Assembly: GCA_021772055.1 (NCBI GenBank) | Contig: JAETNR010000032.1 | Location: 1-49,520 of the forward strand | Length of the DNA: 49,520 nt | Reading direction: 5' to 3' | Source: Blautia sp. | Lineage (GTDB): Bacteria; Bacillota; Clostridia; Lachnospirales; Lachnospiraceae | Shown here: in pieces, positions 25,301 to 33,302 of the stretch | How the letters are laid out: each line of letters starts with the position of its first letter | Numbering within the stretch: the first letter of the stretch is position 1 | The notes under the pieces: generated by a model | Database searches by the model: none | What the model was told of the DNA's origin: nothing | Seen by the model: the letters and a program-made list of their open reading frames with translations, nothing else | Position numbers and translations under genes: made by a program

Positions 25301-26337
25301 TCCGAACATCTGGAATTTTCAAAAGCGCTCTCCCCGATATTCCTGACCGTAGATGGAAGCGTCAGAACCGTTTCACGATCATAACAAAATGCACGGGGAC
25401 CGATCTCCTCCAGACCTTCCCTCCATTCAATGTTCCCTATCTGCGCATTGCAAAACGCTTCCTCCCCGATTGTCTTCAGCGTTGAAGGAAAACTGACATA
25501 TCCCAGATTACATGCCTGACGGAAGCTGCGGGTCCCGATCGTCTCCACGCCTTCCGGAATGGTAACATAATAGATATAATAACAGCTGTAAAAAGCTTCA
25601 TCACCGATGGCTCTCACCGGCACGCCGTCAATTTCTGACGGAACTTCCAGACGGGCAGAGGAACCAGTATAACCAGTAATCGTACCATTAGCGGGATCAA
25701 ACTCAAAATCCTCCTCCGGAGTAGTAAAATCCACTGTGACAGCATTTTTTCCACTGGGCTGCAGCCTGTCAGCAGCGTTGTTGGCATCAGCAAGAGCTTC
25801 CGCATAAACATCAAACTGATCATCCGGGACATAAATCACGCATTCATCCGGCAGACCATCAAAATTCCAGTCATTTCCCCCAAATATAGGACATACACCC
25901 TCAAAACGTATTTCTTTTAGGTTTTCACAGCAGCAGAAAGAACTCTCAATATAACTCACCGATGCAGGAACTGTTACACTGGTCAATGCGGGGCAGTCGC
26001 TGAAATTCCCGCTTTCTATAGTCGTCAGATTCTCCGAAAGCTGAACCTTTTCCAAACCATCCATAAAACAGATACTCCCGCTCTGCAAAGCCTCTATACT
26101 GCTCGGAAACGTTATAGAAGTCACGCGGTGCTGATCATTAAAAGAACCAGATCCAAGCGCTGTCACTTCATATCCATCTATTACAGAGGGAACCTCCACA
26201 TCACCGCTCACTTCCCCTTCCCGCTCCAGACGCATATTCAAATTATCGTATTTCCAGACGGTGTTTTCTTCTGCCCGGACAGATACGGCAGGAACACAAA
26301 GCAGCAATAAACCCAACATATAAAATGATTTCTTCAT
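22336..26337 (-). CDS. Giant BspA-like LRR surface protein with SH3-like domain
   Basis: About 1333 aa. The start at 26337 fits the GGGAGGAAG site better than the ATG two codons earlier. Signal peptide 1-24 (VSVRAEE). Four blocks of LRR_5 (BspA-like) repeats cover about residues 30-770, with units such as LTTIESGNFSDCPALTSVTV and TIGEEAFCNAQ. Near 820 a lipocalin-like domain (FFGTWYGKTMEMGG, LTLNADGTAEMF) begins. A bacterial SH3-like domain (WVSLRQEPDVNSARLDMVPLG) lies at about 1140-1195, and a C-terminal beta domain starts MEGEWETDVLV. No LPxTG anchor is seen. BspA-like proteins mediate adhesion to host or mucosal ligands. It lies 57 bp before the binding-protein gene on one probable transcript. 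Confidence 0.88.
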   Translation of the reverse strand: MKKSFYMLGLLLLCVPAVSVRAEENTVWKYDNLNMRLEREGEVSGDVEVPSVIDGYEVTALGSGSFNDQHRVTSITFPSSIEALQSGSICFMDGLEKVQLSENLTTIESGNFSDCPALTSVTVPASVSYIESSFCCCENLKEIRFEGVCPIFGGNDWNFDGLPDECVIYVPDDQFDVYAEALADANNAADRLQPSGKNAVTVDFTTPEEDFEFDPANGTITGYTGSSARLEVPSEIDGVPVRAIGDEAFYSCYYIYYVTIPEGVETIGTRSFRQACNLGYVSFPSTLKTIGEEAFCNAQIGNIEWREGLEEIGPRAFCYDRETVLTLPSTVRNIGESAFENSRCSELYLSGDLEKIDSRAFAGTSLYYMVFDLYEPVEIAPDAFADNYIEDLDLPWDSSFENRDAYAAMLKEQCPDCTVWINNPVSGDVAEYPDLEAVTITDGVWAAYSGETADLTIWVAYNDIEVTALGDGLFKGNKSIRSFYPHHCGWFTTIGKEAFADSSVEYVELFGSITTIGDGAFQNCGNMTELTIPASVTSIGKGVLAGCTNLRKLTVLCDPSILPLDFLADCTGLEEIYAASDASDEQIDLLSTLAGRPWYHPVTRAGEAPHEVQVMPYEPLPGEDFWYDEEYNRLDRYEGYEVNLVLPREIDGVPLTIVGGGMMNRAAYGDNYEMELPVRSLVIPETYTELPSYAFENCETLETVICYAPVENLREGVFSNCTNLREVIFVNGVRNLENYVFRGCPSLETVYLGGYVEEVSEFAFQNEDGSIVFALEDCLTSPDQMPDVDALLAAVKSDPIPEPEPETEPIAVPIGEEGAAFFGTWYGKTMEMGGEAIGLEEFGMTMQLTLNADGTAEMFDGEAADMSVWSFSDGIAYIDTMQGALTDSGELCLEEDGVKVNFSREIPENGTKPITKSEPEAVTGSETKTDLGAGPEAENVMLVNEKTVSGKDACDNLAMYRQTLLDTNSICGVIFLGYVDGSANDRGCLEQVLYDGGNMDEFPFLSDIPDERIVENEYGSELYCIFPYDQSASVAVNEYVYDGPDDYLGRAGNVLYRSEYGDPIILRCNASDIIRDTEITIVDSQRNVLVWQPGINLNDGSVDVPWEEPYVYDMTYRNQDNWCMEGNFGLSVMQVVNCQEWVSLRQEPDVNSARLDMVPLGAILRNCFRASEEFYYVEYNGLSGYVHGDYLKELPSPQGEAGSEHPKSENGYLFGMEGEWETDVLVQENGTDMVYTLQFLTDESGVEGELTFSFDDPWSDGVSTWYGTYFAYNPAEYTCGMYMYFLDTPDGQRYGEIYVALEDNTMTITEVSGDAFWPFTSNSTETLRFYPYR

Positions 26338-26409
26338 AAGCATCTTCCTCCCTTATCCTTTCAAATATCTTCCGTTTTACAACAAGACAAAGCTTCTCCT
26401 TCCAATAAG

Positions 26410-26793
26410 TTACAGGCTCTCTAAAATAGCAATCATATAACTGGCAGAAATGGTATTATAAATAAAATTGTCAATCAGACCTGTTTTCTTACATTCCACA
26501 ACTTTTCTGGCCGTTTCACTGTCTGATTTTTCATCTACAGTGAATATGATTTTACAGTGCGGAACATATCTTTGTACCTCCCGGCAAATTGCAAGACGTT
26601 CACTCAGCGACCAGGGAGCATGAACAGCAATTTCCATCATTAAAATATGCGGCTGTACAATCCTGCAAAGGTCTGCAGTCTTATCCGGCGCTTCCGACAT
26701 CTCTGTAAAAAAATCAGAATCATACGCCTGAAGCACTCTGGCTATTGCATCTGAGAATAAATGATTCTGCATATCAATGACTACTCTTCGCAT
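26410..26793 (-). CDS. Stand-alone pseudo-receiver protein
   Basis: A 127-aa protein with the size and strand/helix pattern of a CheY-like receiver (MRRVVIDMQNHLFSDAI, PHILMMEIAV, CKIIFTVDEKS) and no output domain. Glu54 sits where the phosphoacceptor aspartate should be, and the N-terminal acidic pair is reduced to a single Asp. It is probably locked or used as a protein-protein adaptor. It follows a good AGGGAGG site and is first in a row running into the LRR, binding-protein and LuxR genes (72 bp gap to the LRR start). The receiver assignment is by pattern, not by a search. Confidence 0.6.
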   Translation of the reverse strand: MRRVVIDMQNHLFSDAIARVLQAYDSDFFTEMSEAPDKTADLCRIVQPHILMMEIAVHAPWSLSERLAICREVQRYVPHCKIIFTVDEKSDSETARKVVECKKTGLIDNFIYNTISASYMIAILESL

Positions 26794-26846
26794 GATCTGT
26801 TTCCTCCCTGTTGTATGAAATACACTTTCAGCCTTTATATGATAAA

Positions 26847-26887
26847 ATTATATCGTTTTTCTAAAATTCACACACTCCCCATATGGG
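26847..26887 (-). promoter_or_regulatory. Candidate promoter with CCCATATGGG palindrome
   Basis: A TATAAT on the minus strand (26847-26852) lies about 55 bp before the pseudo-receiver gene. There is no consensus -35, but a perfect 10-bp palindrome CCCATATGGG (26878-26887) lies just upstream of where it would be. That is the geometry of an activator-dependent promoter; the link is inferred. Confidence 0.4.
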
Positions 26888-26966
26888 TGGGATGGAACAA
26901 ATCACACATCTTGCGGAAGGCTTTTGTATCATAAGAAAATGGGGAGCGATTTCCTATGATGACGCA

Positions 26967-27009
26967 AAAAAATCCTGCCGCCCTCTTTGAAAGAAAGCGA
27001 CAGGATTTT
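26967..27009 (-). terminator. Intrinsic terminator of the NarL-type operon
   Basis: On the minus strand AAAATCCTGTCGC pairs with GGCGGCAGGATTTT (near-perfect), followed by a T-run. It lies directly after the stop of the 27010-27633 response regulator and separates the 27-30.6 kb sensory operon from the LRR operon. Confidence 0.85.
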
Positions 27010-27633
27010 CTAAAATCCATTAATTATTAAGTTTTTCTTTGTAACTGCTACTGCCAGTTTTGTTTTTGAGTCAAAGTTCGTTTTCTGAAGCATATTTTTG
27101 ATATGCCATTTTACCGTTTCCGGCGATATAGACAGAGTTTCCGCAATTTTTTTATAGGACTGTCCTTCTACTACGAGCCGGAGGACATCTATTTCCGCCG
27201 GGGTGAATTCACAGCTTTTTGCTGTTCCGATCATCACTTCCGGAGGAGCATCCGGATAAATACTCTCCCCCTGCATTGTACGGTCCATAACCGCTAGCAG
27301 TTCCTCTTTGCCAGCATCTTTATACCAGAAGCTGTCTGCACCTGCCCTGTGCGCCCGGTCAATAAAACTGCATTCTGCTATGGAAGTAACAATGATTACT
27401 TTTATCTGAGGCATTGCTCTTTTGATCTTCTCTGCAGCAATCAGACCGCTTGCGTCGTTTTCCGTGCAGATATCCATCAGAACAAGATCACATCCACTTC
27501 GGCGACATATGGTTTCCGCCATAGCTGCATTCGTGATAGAACCTGCCAGAGAATATCTACCGCTTGACTGAATATAGTTTTCCATATCCTCACGCGCCAT
27601 ACGTTGGTCTTCCACAATGAGTACACTGATCAT
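27010..27633 (-). CDS. NarL/FixJ-family response regulator
   Basis: A 207-aa protein. The receiver (1-120) has the acidic pair Glu8-Asp9, phosphoacceptor Asp54 (LVLMDICTEN), a conserved Thr/Ser (IIVTSIAE) and Lys (WYKDAG), so it is phosphorylation-competent. The C-terminal LuxR-type HTH (about 140-205) reads FTPAEIDVLRLVVEGQSYKKIA and SPETVKWHIKNMLQKTNF. Its ATG overlaps the stop of the histidine kinase gene by 4 bp. It is the output of the three-gene coupled sensory operon. A natural target is the downstream LRR operon, starting 200 bp beyond its terminator, but no site was demonstrated. Confidence 0.9.
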   Translation of the reverse strand: MISVLIVEDQRMAREDMENYIQSSGRYSLAGSITNAAMAETICRRSGCDLVLMDICTENDASGLIAAEKIKRAMPQIKVIIVTSIAECSFIDRAHRAGADSFWYKDAGKEELLAVMDRTMQGESIYPDAPPEVMIGTAKSCEFTPAEIDVLRLVVEGQSYKKIAETLSISPETVKWHIKNMLQKTNFDSKTKLAVAVTKKNLIINGF

Positions 27634-28910
27634 ACATACTCCTCCATTTTCGGTATATTAATTATCAAGGAATATTCCGGAAAGGAACGGATACTGACAA
27701 TACCATTACAATTTTCCACCTTTTTCCGTATTGCAGACAGGCCGCCTCCTTCCTCAATCTCTTTGTCCGGCTTCCTGCCATTATTTGTAATCACAAGCAT
27801 CCACTCATGAATCCCGCTGCTTATGTTTACATAAAGTTCCGTTGCCCCGGCATGGCGTACACTATTTGAAAGCGCCTCTAAAAGAATCACATCCATCAGT
27901 TCAGCCGCTTCCGGATCATCCGGCATTTCCCCTGTATAAAAGACGTTCAATCCAAGAGCATCAGCTCTTTTCTGCACCATCTGATGAAGCGTCCCTGCCG
28001 CAGACTCATTGTCTTTTCTCAATAAGCTCAAAATCCTGTTCCATTGTGAAAGGAACGCCTCTCTGGTTTCTTCAGAATCCTGTAACAGCATACGATGTGT
28101 AGCCAATACACTGTATCCAAGATCATCATGCACCCGCATTTTCATGGCCAGCGTCTCTTCCTCCCTGGTCAGCATCACAATATTTTGGGAAAGCTCTTTC
28201 ATAGCCGCAGACATTTCCTGAAGCTTCCTGTTTTCTTTTTCCAGAAGCTGCTTGTTCTGATATAATTCAGATACTTCTGAGGCCAGAAATTGCAGGAACT
28301 GTTCTCCATTTTCTGCAACTATAAAATCTTCTGAAAATTTCCATACACTTCCATCCGGAAAACAATATACCTGAAAATCCGGATCGTAAGACACACTGCC
28401 TTCCAGAGGATGTTCCAATGCTTCCCGAAGCTCTGCTACACTTTGAATATCCCGGCCTGTTAAGTATCTGCAGATTCTGTACATCTGTCGATTAATCAGT
28501 ACAGGCATTCCCTGTTCATCAAAAAATCCCGCTCCACTGGGTAAGTTGTCCAGACTTTCCTGGATCGCATTTCCCTGTAAATGATTTTTCCCTTGTCTGA
28601 GAGCATCCTTGATCTGCATTGCCGCGTATGCGATTCCGCAAATTCCGGCAGCAACATAAACAACATAAGGAATTTTAAAAAGTATAAATGAATTTTGTTC
28701 CCAATCATAAAGAAGATATCTCACGCTTAAACATGAAGCTGTGAGAAAAGTCACCGTAAACACTGCCATATTTTTTATGATCCGCTTCCATTTCTGTTTC
28801 CAGGTAATTTCATATATGATCAATAGAAAATATGCCAAAGCTGTCATCAGGAAAAAAACAACCAAAACCATTTGAAATTCCAGTGAATTGTTTCCAAAAG
28901 ATTTCATCAT
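27630..28910 (-). CDS. Membrane sensor histidine kinase (NarL-partner type)
   Basis: The start at 28910 follows GAAAGGAGGGG; the frame is open to 28949. The ~426-aa product has four hydrophobic segments in the first ~120 residues, then a PAS-like region (about 135-240: LPSGAGFFDEQGMPVLINRQ). A coiled coil (ELYQNKQLLEKENRKLQEM) precedes a phosphorylation helix with VHDDLGYSVLATHR. The ATP-binding part has LLEALSNSVRHA as N-box and GGGLSAIRKKVE as G-box. The motifs fit LytS/DesK-like kinases that pair with NarL regulators. It overlaps both neighbours by a few bases, indicating translational coupling. Confidence 0.87.
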   Translation of the reverse strand: MMKSFGNNSLEFQMVLVVFFLMTALAYFLLIIYEITWKQKWKRIIKNMAVFTVTFLTASCLSVRYLLYDWEQNSFILFKIPYVVYVAAGICGIAYAAMQIKDALRQGKNHLQGNAIQESLDNLPSGAGFFDEQGMPVLINRQMYRICRYLTGRDIQSVAELREALEHPLEGSVSYDPDFQVYCFPDGSVWKFSEDFIVAENGEQFLQFLASEVSELYQNKQLLEKENRKLQEMSAAMKELSQNIVMLTREEETLAMKMRVHDDLGYSVLATHRMLLQDSEETREAFLSQWNRILSLLRKDNESAAGTLHQMVQKRADALGLNVFYTGEMPDDPEAAELMDVILLEALSNSVRHAGATELYVNISSGIHEWMLVITNNGRKPDKEIEEGGGLSAIRKKVENCNGIVSIRSFPEYSLIINIPKMEEYV

Positions 28911-30607
28911 CTGCTTTCCCCTCCTTTCACAGAGAAAGAAAGTAACCATGCACCATCAAAATCCTGTTCAGCTTCTGCACCATAGCGTCCGGCTGTTTCT
29001 GTCAGGTTCGCTTCACATTCTGCACTTATGGATAACACCAGCTTTTCATTTTTCTGTTTCAGTGTTACTGAGAATGCGGATAAACTATCCAGTGATTCTT
29101 CAATGACCGCTTCAGAAAAATCATAAATTCGCATCGCTGTTTCACTTGAGATCATTTTCCCAGTCATTTGTGATAAAGGACAGTGAGAACTTTCCTTTAT
29201 CACAAGAAAGCCTGCGGCTACACCACTCAATTCCAGATTTCTTATGGTTTCTGCAAAACATAATTCCAGTTCTCTTACCGATATGATAGAATTATGTTCT
29301 GCAATAAATATAAGATTGCTGCGCCTTTTTATATATGCACCGATGACAACAACCTTTCCCAGTATCTTTTTTCTTTGCTGCTCATTTTCCGCCAGAGAAT
29401 ACTCATCGATCAACCTGGTCAGAAGAATAATCTGCCTGGAAGTCTGTTTCTGCATTTTATCATAAAGCTGATTCTTTACAGACAGTTTTGCCATCTGTTT
29501 TTTGGCTTTCAGGTTTTCTTCCTCTATCACATTTGCATCTTTCAATTCTTCTTTCATGTCAGCTAATTCTTGTAATATGTCCTGCAGCTCTGACAGATTT
29601 TCTTTCCACAGCACATAACCGCCCCGGATCGGCGCTCCCGATAAGCGAATTCCATTTTCCATCATCACTGGTCTCTCCAGCGCACGATGTACGGTTTCCG
29701 CTTTGATTTCCCCGGAATCCTTTGAACGATAACATACATTTCCGTCCGTATCTGTGATCTGTGCAGCAATAGCAGAGGACTCGAACAACTGCGCATAGCT
29801 TGTATTAGAGGGAATCAGGCCGCACTGAATACAGCTCTCGATAATCGCGGCAAACAGAAGACAGAAAGCAGCCGTCATATCCCTTGTGAGCATTCTCCAG
29901 AAAGGCAAATCCAGACAATAAGTAATCCCATATATTACAGCCAGTCCATACGCACTGAATGGAAACCAGAGCAGCTTCTTATTCCTTACCACCCGGCATT
30001 TAAACAAAATCATACAAACAGCCGCCAGTGCACAACCGATATCCCATGTGATAATCAAATAATACACTGGTCCATACCCATATACGCCCACTTCATAAGA
30101 TGCTGCTTCTCCCAGTTTTCCCTCCGGGAAAGAGAACACAAGTTGATGCAGATCGTTTGTTAATACCAGTCCTATCAGAATCAACGCAGTCAGAAACAGC
30201 CAGTGTGTCCATCGTGGAAGCCGGTAATTTTCCGGCTGCCGCATGTGAAATGCCAGATAAAGGCTGACGGTTGGAATCAACTGCATGGGAATATAGTAGA
30301 GATACCAGCCATAGCGTAAAGCTATCGGCAATTCATATGGCATCTGGTATTTGCACATACGGACAAACATCCAGAAAATCATCAGAGCTGCAATTAAGAT
30401 CAGACAACGGCGTGTATTTGTTTGAATAATCCTCTTCTGAAAGGAAAATGCCCAAGTCGAATACAGTCCTATGTAAATAAACGGTCTTAAAAAGCAACAT
30501 ATGGCATCAAGGTAAGGATTTGTAAAAGATAAGTTTCGGATTACTGCTGCGGTAATCACACATAAAATTACTGCACTTCCTGCGCATAATGTGAATTTCT
30601 TTTGCAC
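28907..30607 (-). CDS. 7TM sensor protein with degenerate kinase-like C-terminus
   Basis: A 566-aa protein. Residues 1-265 form about eight hydrophobic helices like the N-terminal 7TM sensing region of some histidine kinases. A PAS-like segment (ITDTDGNVCYRSKDSG) begins near 285. A long coiled coil (about 340-420) follows, then a C-terminal domain with the outline of a GHKL ATPase. I find no phosphorylatable His-box and no clear N- or G-box. It probably modulates the kinase encoded next (overlap ATGATGA), as a receptor or anti-kinase. The promoter TTGCAA-N17-TACAAT lies about 100 bp upstream. Confidence 0.7.
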   Translation of the reverse strand: MQKKFTLCAGSAVILCVITAAVIRNLSFTNPYLDAICCFLRPFIYIGLYSTWAFSFQKRIIQTNTRRCLILIAALMIFWMFVRMCKYQMPYELPIALRYGWYLYYIPMQLIPTVSLYLAFHMRQPENYRLPRWTHWLFLTALILIGLVLTNDLHQLVFSFPEGKLGEAASYEVGVYGYGPVYYLIITWDIGCALAAVCMILFKCRVVRNKKLLWFPFSAYGLAVIYGITYCLDLPFWRMLTRDMTAAFCLLFAAIIESCIQCGLIPSNTSYAQLFESSAIAAQITDTDGNVCYRSKDSGEIKAETVHRALERPVMMENGIRLSGAPIRGGYVLWKENLSELQDILQELADMKEELKDANVIEEENLKAKKQMAKLSVKNQLYDKMQKQTSRQIILLTRLIDEYSLAENEQQRKKILGKVVVIGAYIKRRSNLIFIAEHNSIISVRELELCFAETIRNLELSGVAAGFLVIKESSHCPLSQMTGKMISSETAMRIYDFSEAVIEESLDSLSAFSVTLKQKNEKLVLSISAECEANLTETAGRYGAEAEQDFDGAWLLSFSVKGGESR

Positions 30608-30707
30608 TGTTCTCCTCCACCTTCATGTCAAATATTTTTTCGAATTACTTTAAGACATTCTCCTCAATGTGTATTGCGATATTTTTCTAAGAGCGATAAT
30701 TAATTTG

Positions 30708-30736
30708 ATTGTATCATACACTTCTTCCTCTTGCAA
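30708..30736 (-). promoter_or_regulatory. Promoter of the 7TM/kinase/NarL operon
   Basis: On the minus strand TTGCAA and TACAAT are separated by exactly 17 bp, about 100 bp before the first gene of the operon. The leader between holds no recognised element. Confidence 0.6.
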
Positions 30737-30745
30737 TGAAGGAAC

Positions 30746-31150
30746 TGTTACATCCACAGCACAGCCATTCCTTCCGTTTCTGCTGCTTCTATTGATAAAT
30801 TAGGTACTGTTGGTCACATAAACATTCCCATTGTCATCCGCATACACATGATCGCATGAGGTAGGTACCTTTACATGGTCGCCATTGAACAGTGTATAAT
30901 CGTTCTGTGAAAAAATTTAATCTGTAAAACGTTCATCTAAATAAGAGGTATCCGAGCCTGCCGATGAACTGACACTGCTCCGATAGTAGTCACTGACATC
31001 ATTCATGCTGGTGCATCCTGACTATGTCATTGTCTGGAGAAAACGGCTATTATCAAAGTAACGACTGTTTTCATCTTCCTCGTATTTATCTGTCATATTC
31101 ATTTTAATATTTCTATCCTTAGTATAAAAGACTAACATAATTCTGTGCAA
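30746..31150 (-). pseudogene. Relic of the six-gene operon, joined across a large deletion
   Basis: Three blocks match the 3.6-11.8 kb operon in the same order and orientation. 31042-31150 matches the promoter and first codons of the first gene (11716-11832). 30806-31041 matches 236 bp of the last gene's 3' part (3885-4120) without indels. 30746-30805 matches the sequence after that gene (3641-3700). Everything between first-gene codon ~10 and the last gene's C-terminus is gone, and a second deletion removed the stop and terminator at a shared GGT. The start at 31074 reads 15 codons to a stop, so it is non-coding debris. Confidence 0.87.
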
Positions 31151-31193
31151 AAAAGCACTTTCTGCATTAGCCTTTTACCAAAACAGCAAGCGC
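31148..31193 (-). terminator. Diverged copy of the winged-helix regulator terminator
   Basis: On the minus strand GCGCTTGCTG pairs with CAGAAAGTGC (one mismatch, one G-U), followed by six Ts. Stem, loop and flanks match the terminator at 2759-2805. This implies a lost regulator copy once preceded the relic operon here. Confidence 0.6.
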
Positions 31194-31239
31194 TTTTTAT
31201 TGCGCTTTTTATATGAGATTATTTTTTTCCTGTTTTTAT

Positions 31240-32559
31240 TTACCCGCAAATCATAATTTTTGCACAGAAAATGCCAGCTTTATAAGAGAATGTGCTCGCG
31301 CCGCCGGATTTCTCCGCGATGTGACGAACAGACTGAAGTCCGACACCATTTCCTTTTCGCTTGGAGGACTGAAATACTCCGTCCTTTTCTTTGATTACTC
31401 CGTCATATGTATTTTCAACCTGAATCAGGAGCAACCTGCTGGCATGCAGATAGGAAGTCACCTTGATTTGCTGCCGGGAGGGAGCCGCCTGTAGACTGGC
31501 CTCCAGTGCATTTTCCAGCAGATTGGAGAGGACAAGACACATGTCGATTTCATTGACAGGAATCTTTTCGAGTAGATTAAGTTGCGCGTAGAATGGGATA
31601 CCTTCCCGCTTTGCAAGAGCATAGTAATAACTGACCACACTGTCCGCCGCCTGGTTTTCACAGAGGCGCATATCAAGGCTAGGAATTCTGGAAACAACAC
31701 CGGCAAGATATACTTTGAGTTTATCAAGATTCCCCTCTTCGGCAAGTGCGGAAAGCTGATTCAGGTGATGCCGCATATCGTGCCGTGCCTGCCGGGCTTC
31801 CTCAATAGCGGTTTTGAGATTTTCGTATCGCTGCTGTTGCATGAAAAGGAGCTGGTTTTCCTGCTGTAGTCTGGCATTCCGGTTCAAGCTGTTTGCCATC
31901 ATCAAAAAAATAGCGTAAAACAAGAGCAGCAGGATCAGCAGTGCGATGCTGATGACGATATAACCCTGTAAGACCCGTCCGGTATAGAGCGTGTCTTGAT
32001 ACTTCGGAATCATAAACAGATTCAGCGCACTAAACACAAGCGGCAAAACCCAGAACACATACCAGGTCTGCGCGAAATTCTCGTCTTCCACCATCTTTCG
32101 TGCCGCATGTGTCGCGGGATAATACGCGATGACGGCAAACAGCCAGCAAAGCACATTGTAGCAAACGACCGCCCGAAGGCAAAGCCATGGCTCGGCCTCC
32201 GTCAAGCGCATATCGATCAGCATGGCGGCATTGATGGCTCTTGAAAGGCTATTAATGCAGGCAAATACAGCACAAACAGATAAAGCCACCGTTCCGGATT
32301 TCCACATGGAACCCCGGAGCGTTTTTATATATATGGTAACTGCAATCAACACGATAGATGTGAGCGCTGGTTCTGCGGAAATATGGTATTGATAACATAC
32401 CGCTCCCCCAACAGCAGAAAGAAACAGGAGCAGCGGCACGATCCACGTAATGAGTTTCAGCAGCGGCTGTCTCAAATAGGATTTCACTGGGAAATACGCG
32501 AGCAAAAGCCCCGGTAGCACAACACAAAGCTCAAAAACAGGACGCAGTGCATCTGTCAC
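31240..32559 (-). CDS. GHKL-type sensor histidine kinase (AgrC-like)
   Basis: A 439-aa protein. Six to seven transmembrane helices occupy about residues 1-225. A coiled coil leads to the phosphorylation site RHDMRHHLNQL (His260). The ATPase domain has NLLENALEA as N-box and GNGVGLQSVRHIAEKSGG as G-box. This is the layout of AgrC-like quorum or peptide sensors. It overlaps the upstream LytTR regulator stop by 4 bp, so the pair is coupled. No agrB/agrD-like peptide gene was found nearby. The gene's 3' end abuts the relic terminator region, suggesting an insertion or rearrangement boundary near 31.2 kb. Codon use is somewhat richer in G+C than the adjacent 27-31 kb genes. Confidence 0.88.
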   Translation of the reverse strand: MTDALRPVFELCVVLPGLLLAYFPVKSYLRQPLLKLITWIVPLLLFLSAVGGAVCYQYHISAEPALTSIVLIAVTIYIKTLRGSMWKSGTVALSVCAVFACINSLSRAINAAMLIDMRLTEAEPWLCLRAVVCYNVLCWLFAVIAYYPATHAARKMVEDENFAQTWYVFWVLPLVFSALNLFMIPKYQDTLYTGRVLQGYIVISIALLILLLLFYAIFLMMANSLNRNARLQQENQLLFMQQQRYENLKTAIEEARQARHDMRHHLNQLSALAEEGNLDKLKVYLAGVVSRIPSLDMRLCENQAADSVVSYYYALAKREGIPFYAQLNLLEKIPVNEIDMCLVLSNLLENALEASLQAAPSRQQIKVTSYLHASRLLLIQVENTYDGVIKEKDGVFQSSKRKGNGVGLQSVRHIAEKSGGASTFSYKAGIFCAKIMICG

Positions 32560-33278
32560 GACATATACCCCCTTTGCAGCAAATACTCCATAAAAGCCTG
32601 TCGGGCGCTTTTCAACAGTTCCTGACTGACAAACACGCGACTTCCATCATCCATGCGAAAAGCTGCATCTTCAAAATCAACAGTATGCTCCAGATTGACG
32701 ATCACACCGCGTCCGCACACAAAAAAGCGTGGCTCATCTTTGAGCGGCGCTATGAACGCCTTGAAGGGTTGGCGCGTGGCAAGCGTCCTTTTTGCGGTAG
32801 TGTGGACATAGATCATGTGGGCGAAATGCTCCGCATAGACGATATTCTGATAGCACAGGCGAATCTTACTTCCGCCTACTTTCAGTTCCATATATTTGTC
32901 CGGGCGAGGAATTCTTGAAAGAAGCTCGTCTGTTAAACGGTCAATATCTTCCTCAGTAAAGGGTTTTACAAGATAATGCATAGCACGCACCTGAAAACCC
33001 TCCAACGCATGATCGGTCGAGGCCGTGGTGAAGACCAGCAGGCAGTCGGTGTCCCGCTTGCGCAGTTCCTTCGCTGTTTCAATTCCGTTTGCTCCAGCCA
33101 TATAGATGTCCAAAAATGCGACAGTGAAATGCTGTGCCTCTTCTGCTTCCAAAAATTCTTCGCCGCTTGTATATTCAAATAAGCTTGCCTGCACATTCCG
33201 ACTCCGCAGTTGCCGTTCCAACCGGTTTCTCAGCAATGTCCGTTCATCAGCAAGATCATCAACAATTGCGATTCTCAT
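32556..33278 (-). CDS. LytTR-family response regulator (AgrA-like)
   Basis: The start at 33278 gives the standard MRIAIVDD N-terminus, with GGGAG upstream. The 240-aa product has a receiver with Asp7-Asp8, Asp57 (VAFLDIYMAGANG), TTAS and the Lys in LVKPF. The LytTR DNA-binding domain (about 135-240) includes YAEHFAHMIYVHT and FFVCGRGVIVNLEHTV. All phosphorylation residues are present. It is coupled to the AgrC-like kinase. Direct-repeat operators of the LytTR kind were not obvious next to this gene; the inverted repeat flanking its -10 may be a regulatory site. Confidence 0.9.
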   Translation of the reverse strand: MRIAIVDDLADERTLLRNRLERQLRSRNVQASLFEYTSGEEFLEAEEAQHFTVAFLDIYMAGANGIETAKELRKRDTDCLLVFTTASTDHALEGFQVRAMHYLVKPFTEEDIDRLTDELLSRIPRPDKYMELKVGGSKIRLCYQNIVYAEHFAHMIYVHTTAKRTLATRQPFKAFIAPLKDEPRFFVCGRGVIVNLEHTVDFEDAAFRMDDGSRVFVSQELLKSARQAFMEYLLQRGYMS

Positions 33279-33302
33279 GGTTAAGTAGCTCCCTATATGA
33301 TA

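Noticed and set aside
26967..27009. Riboswitch or ncRNA
   Set aside because: The structure is a simple stem plus T-run directly after a stop codon, i.e. a terminator.
28907..30607. Full histidine kinase
   Set aside because: Length and layout fit, but no His-box or convincing N/G-boxes are visible, so only a degenerate kinase-like protein is called.
30806..31041. A separate small exported-protein gene
   Set aside because: Stops interrupt every frame; the similarity to 3885-4120 shows it is a relic.
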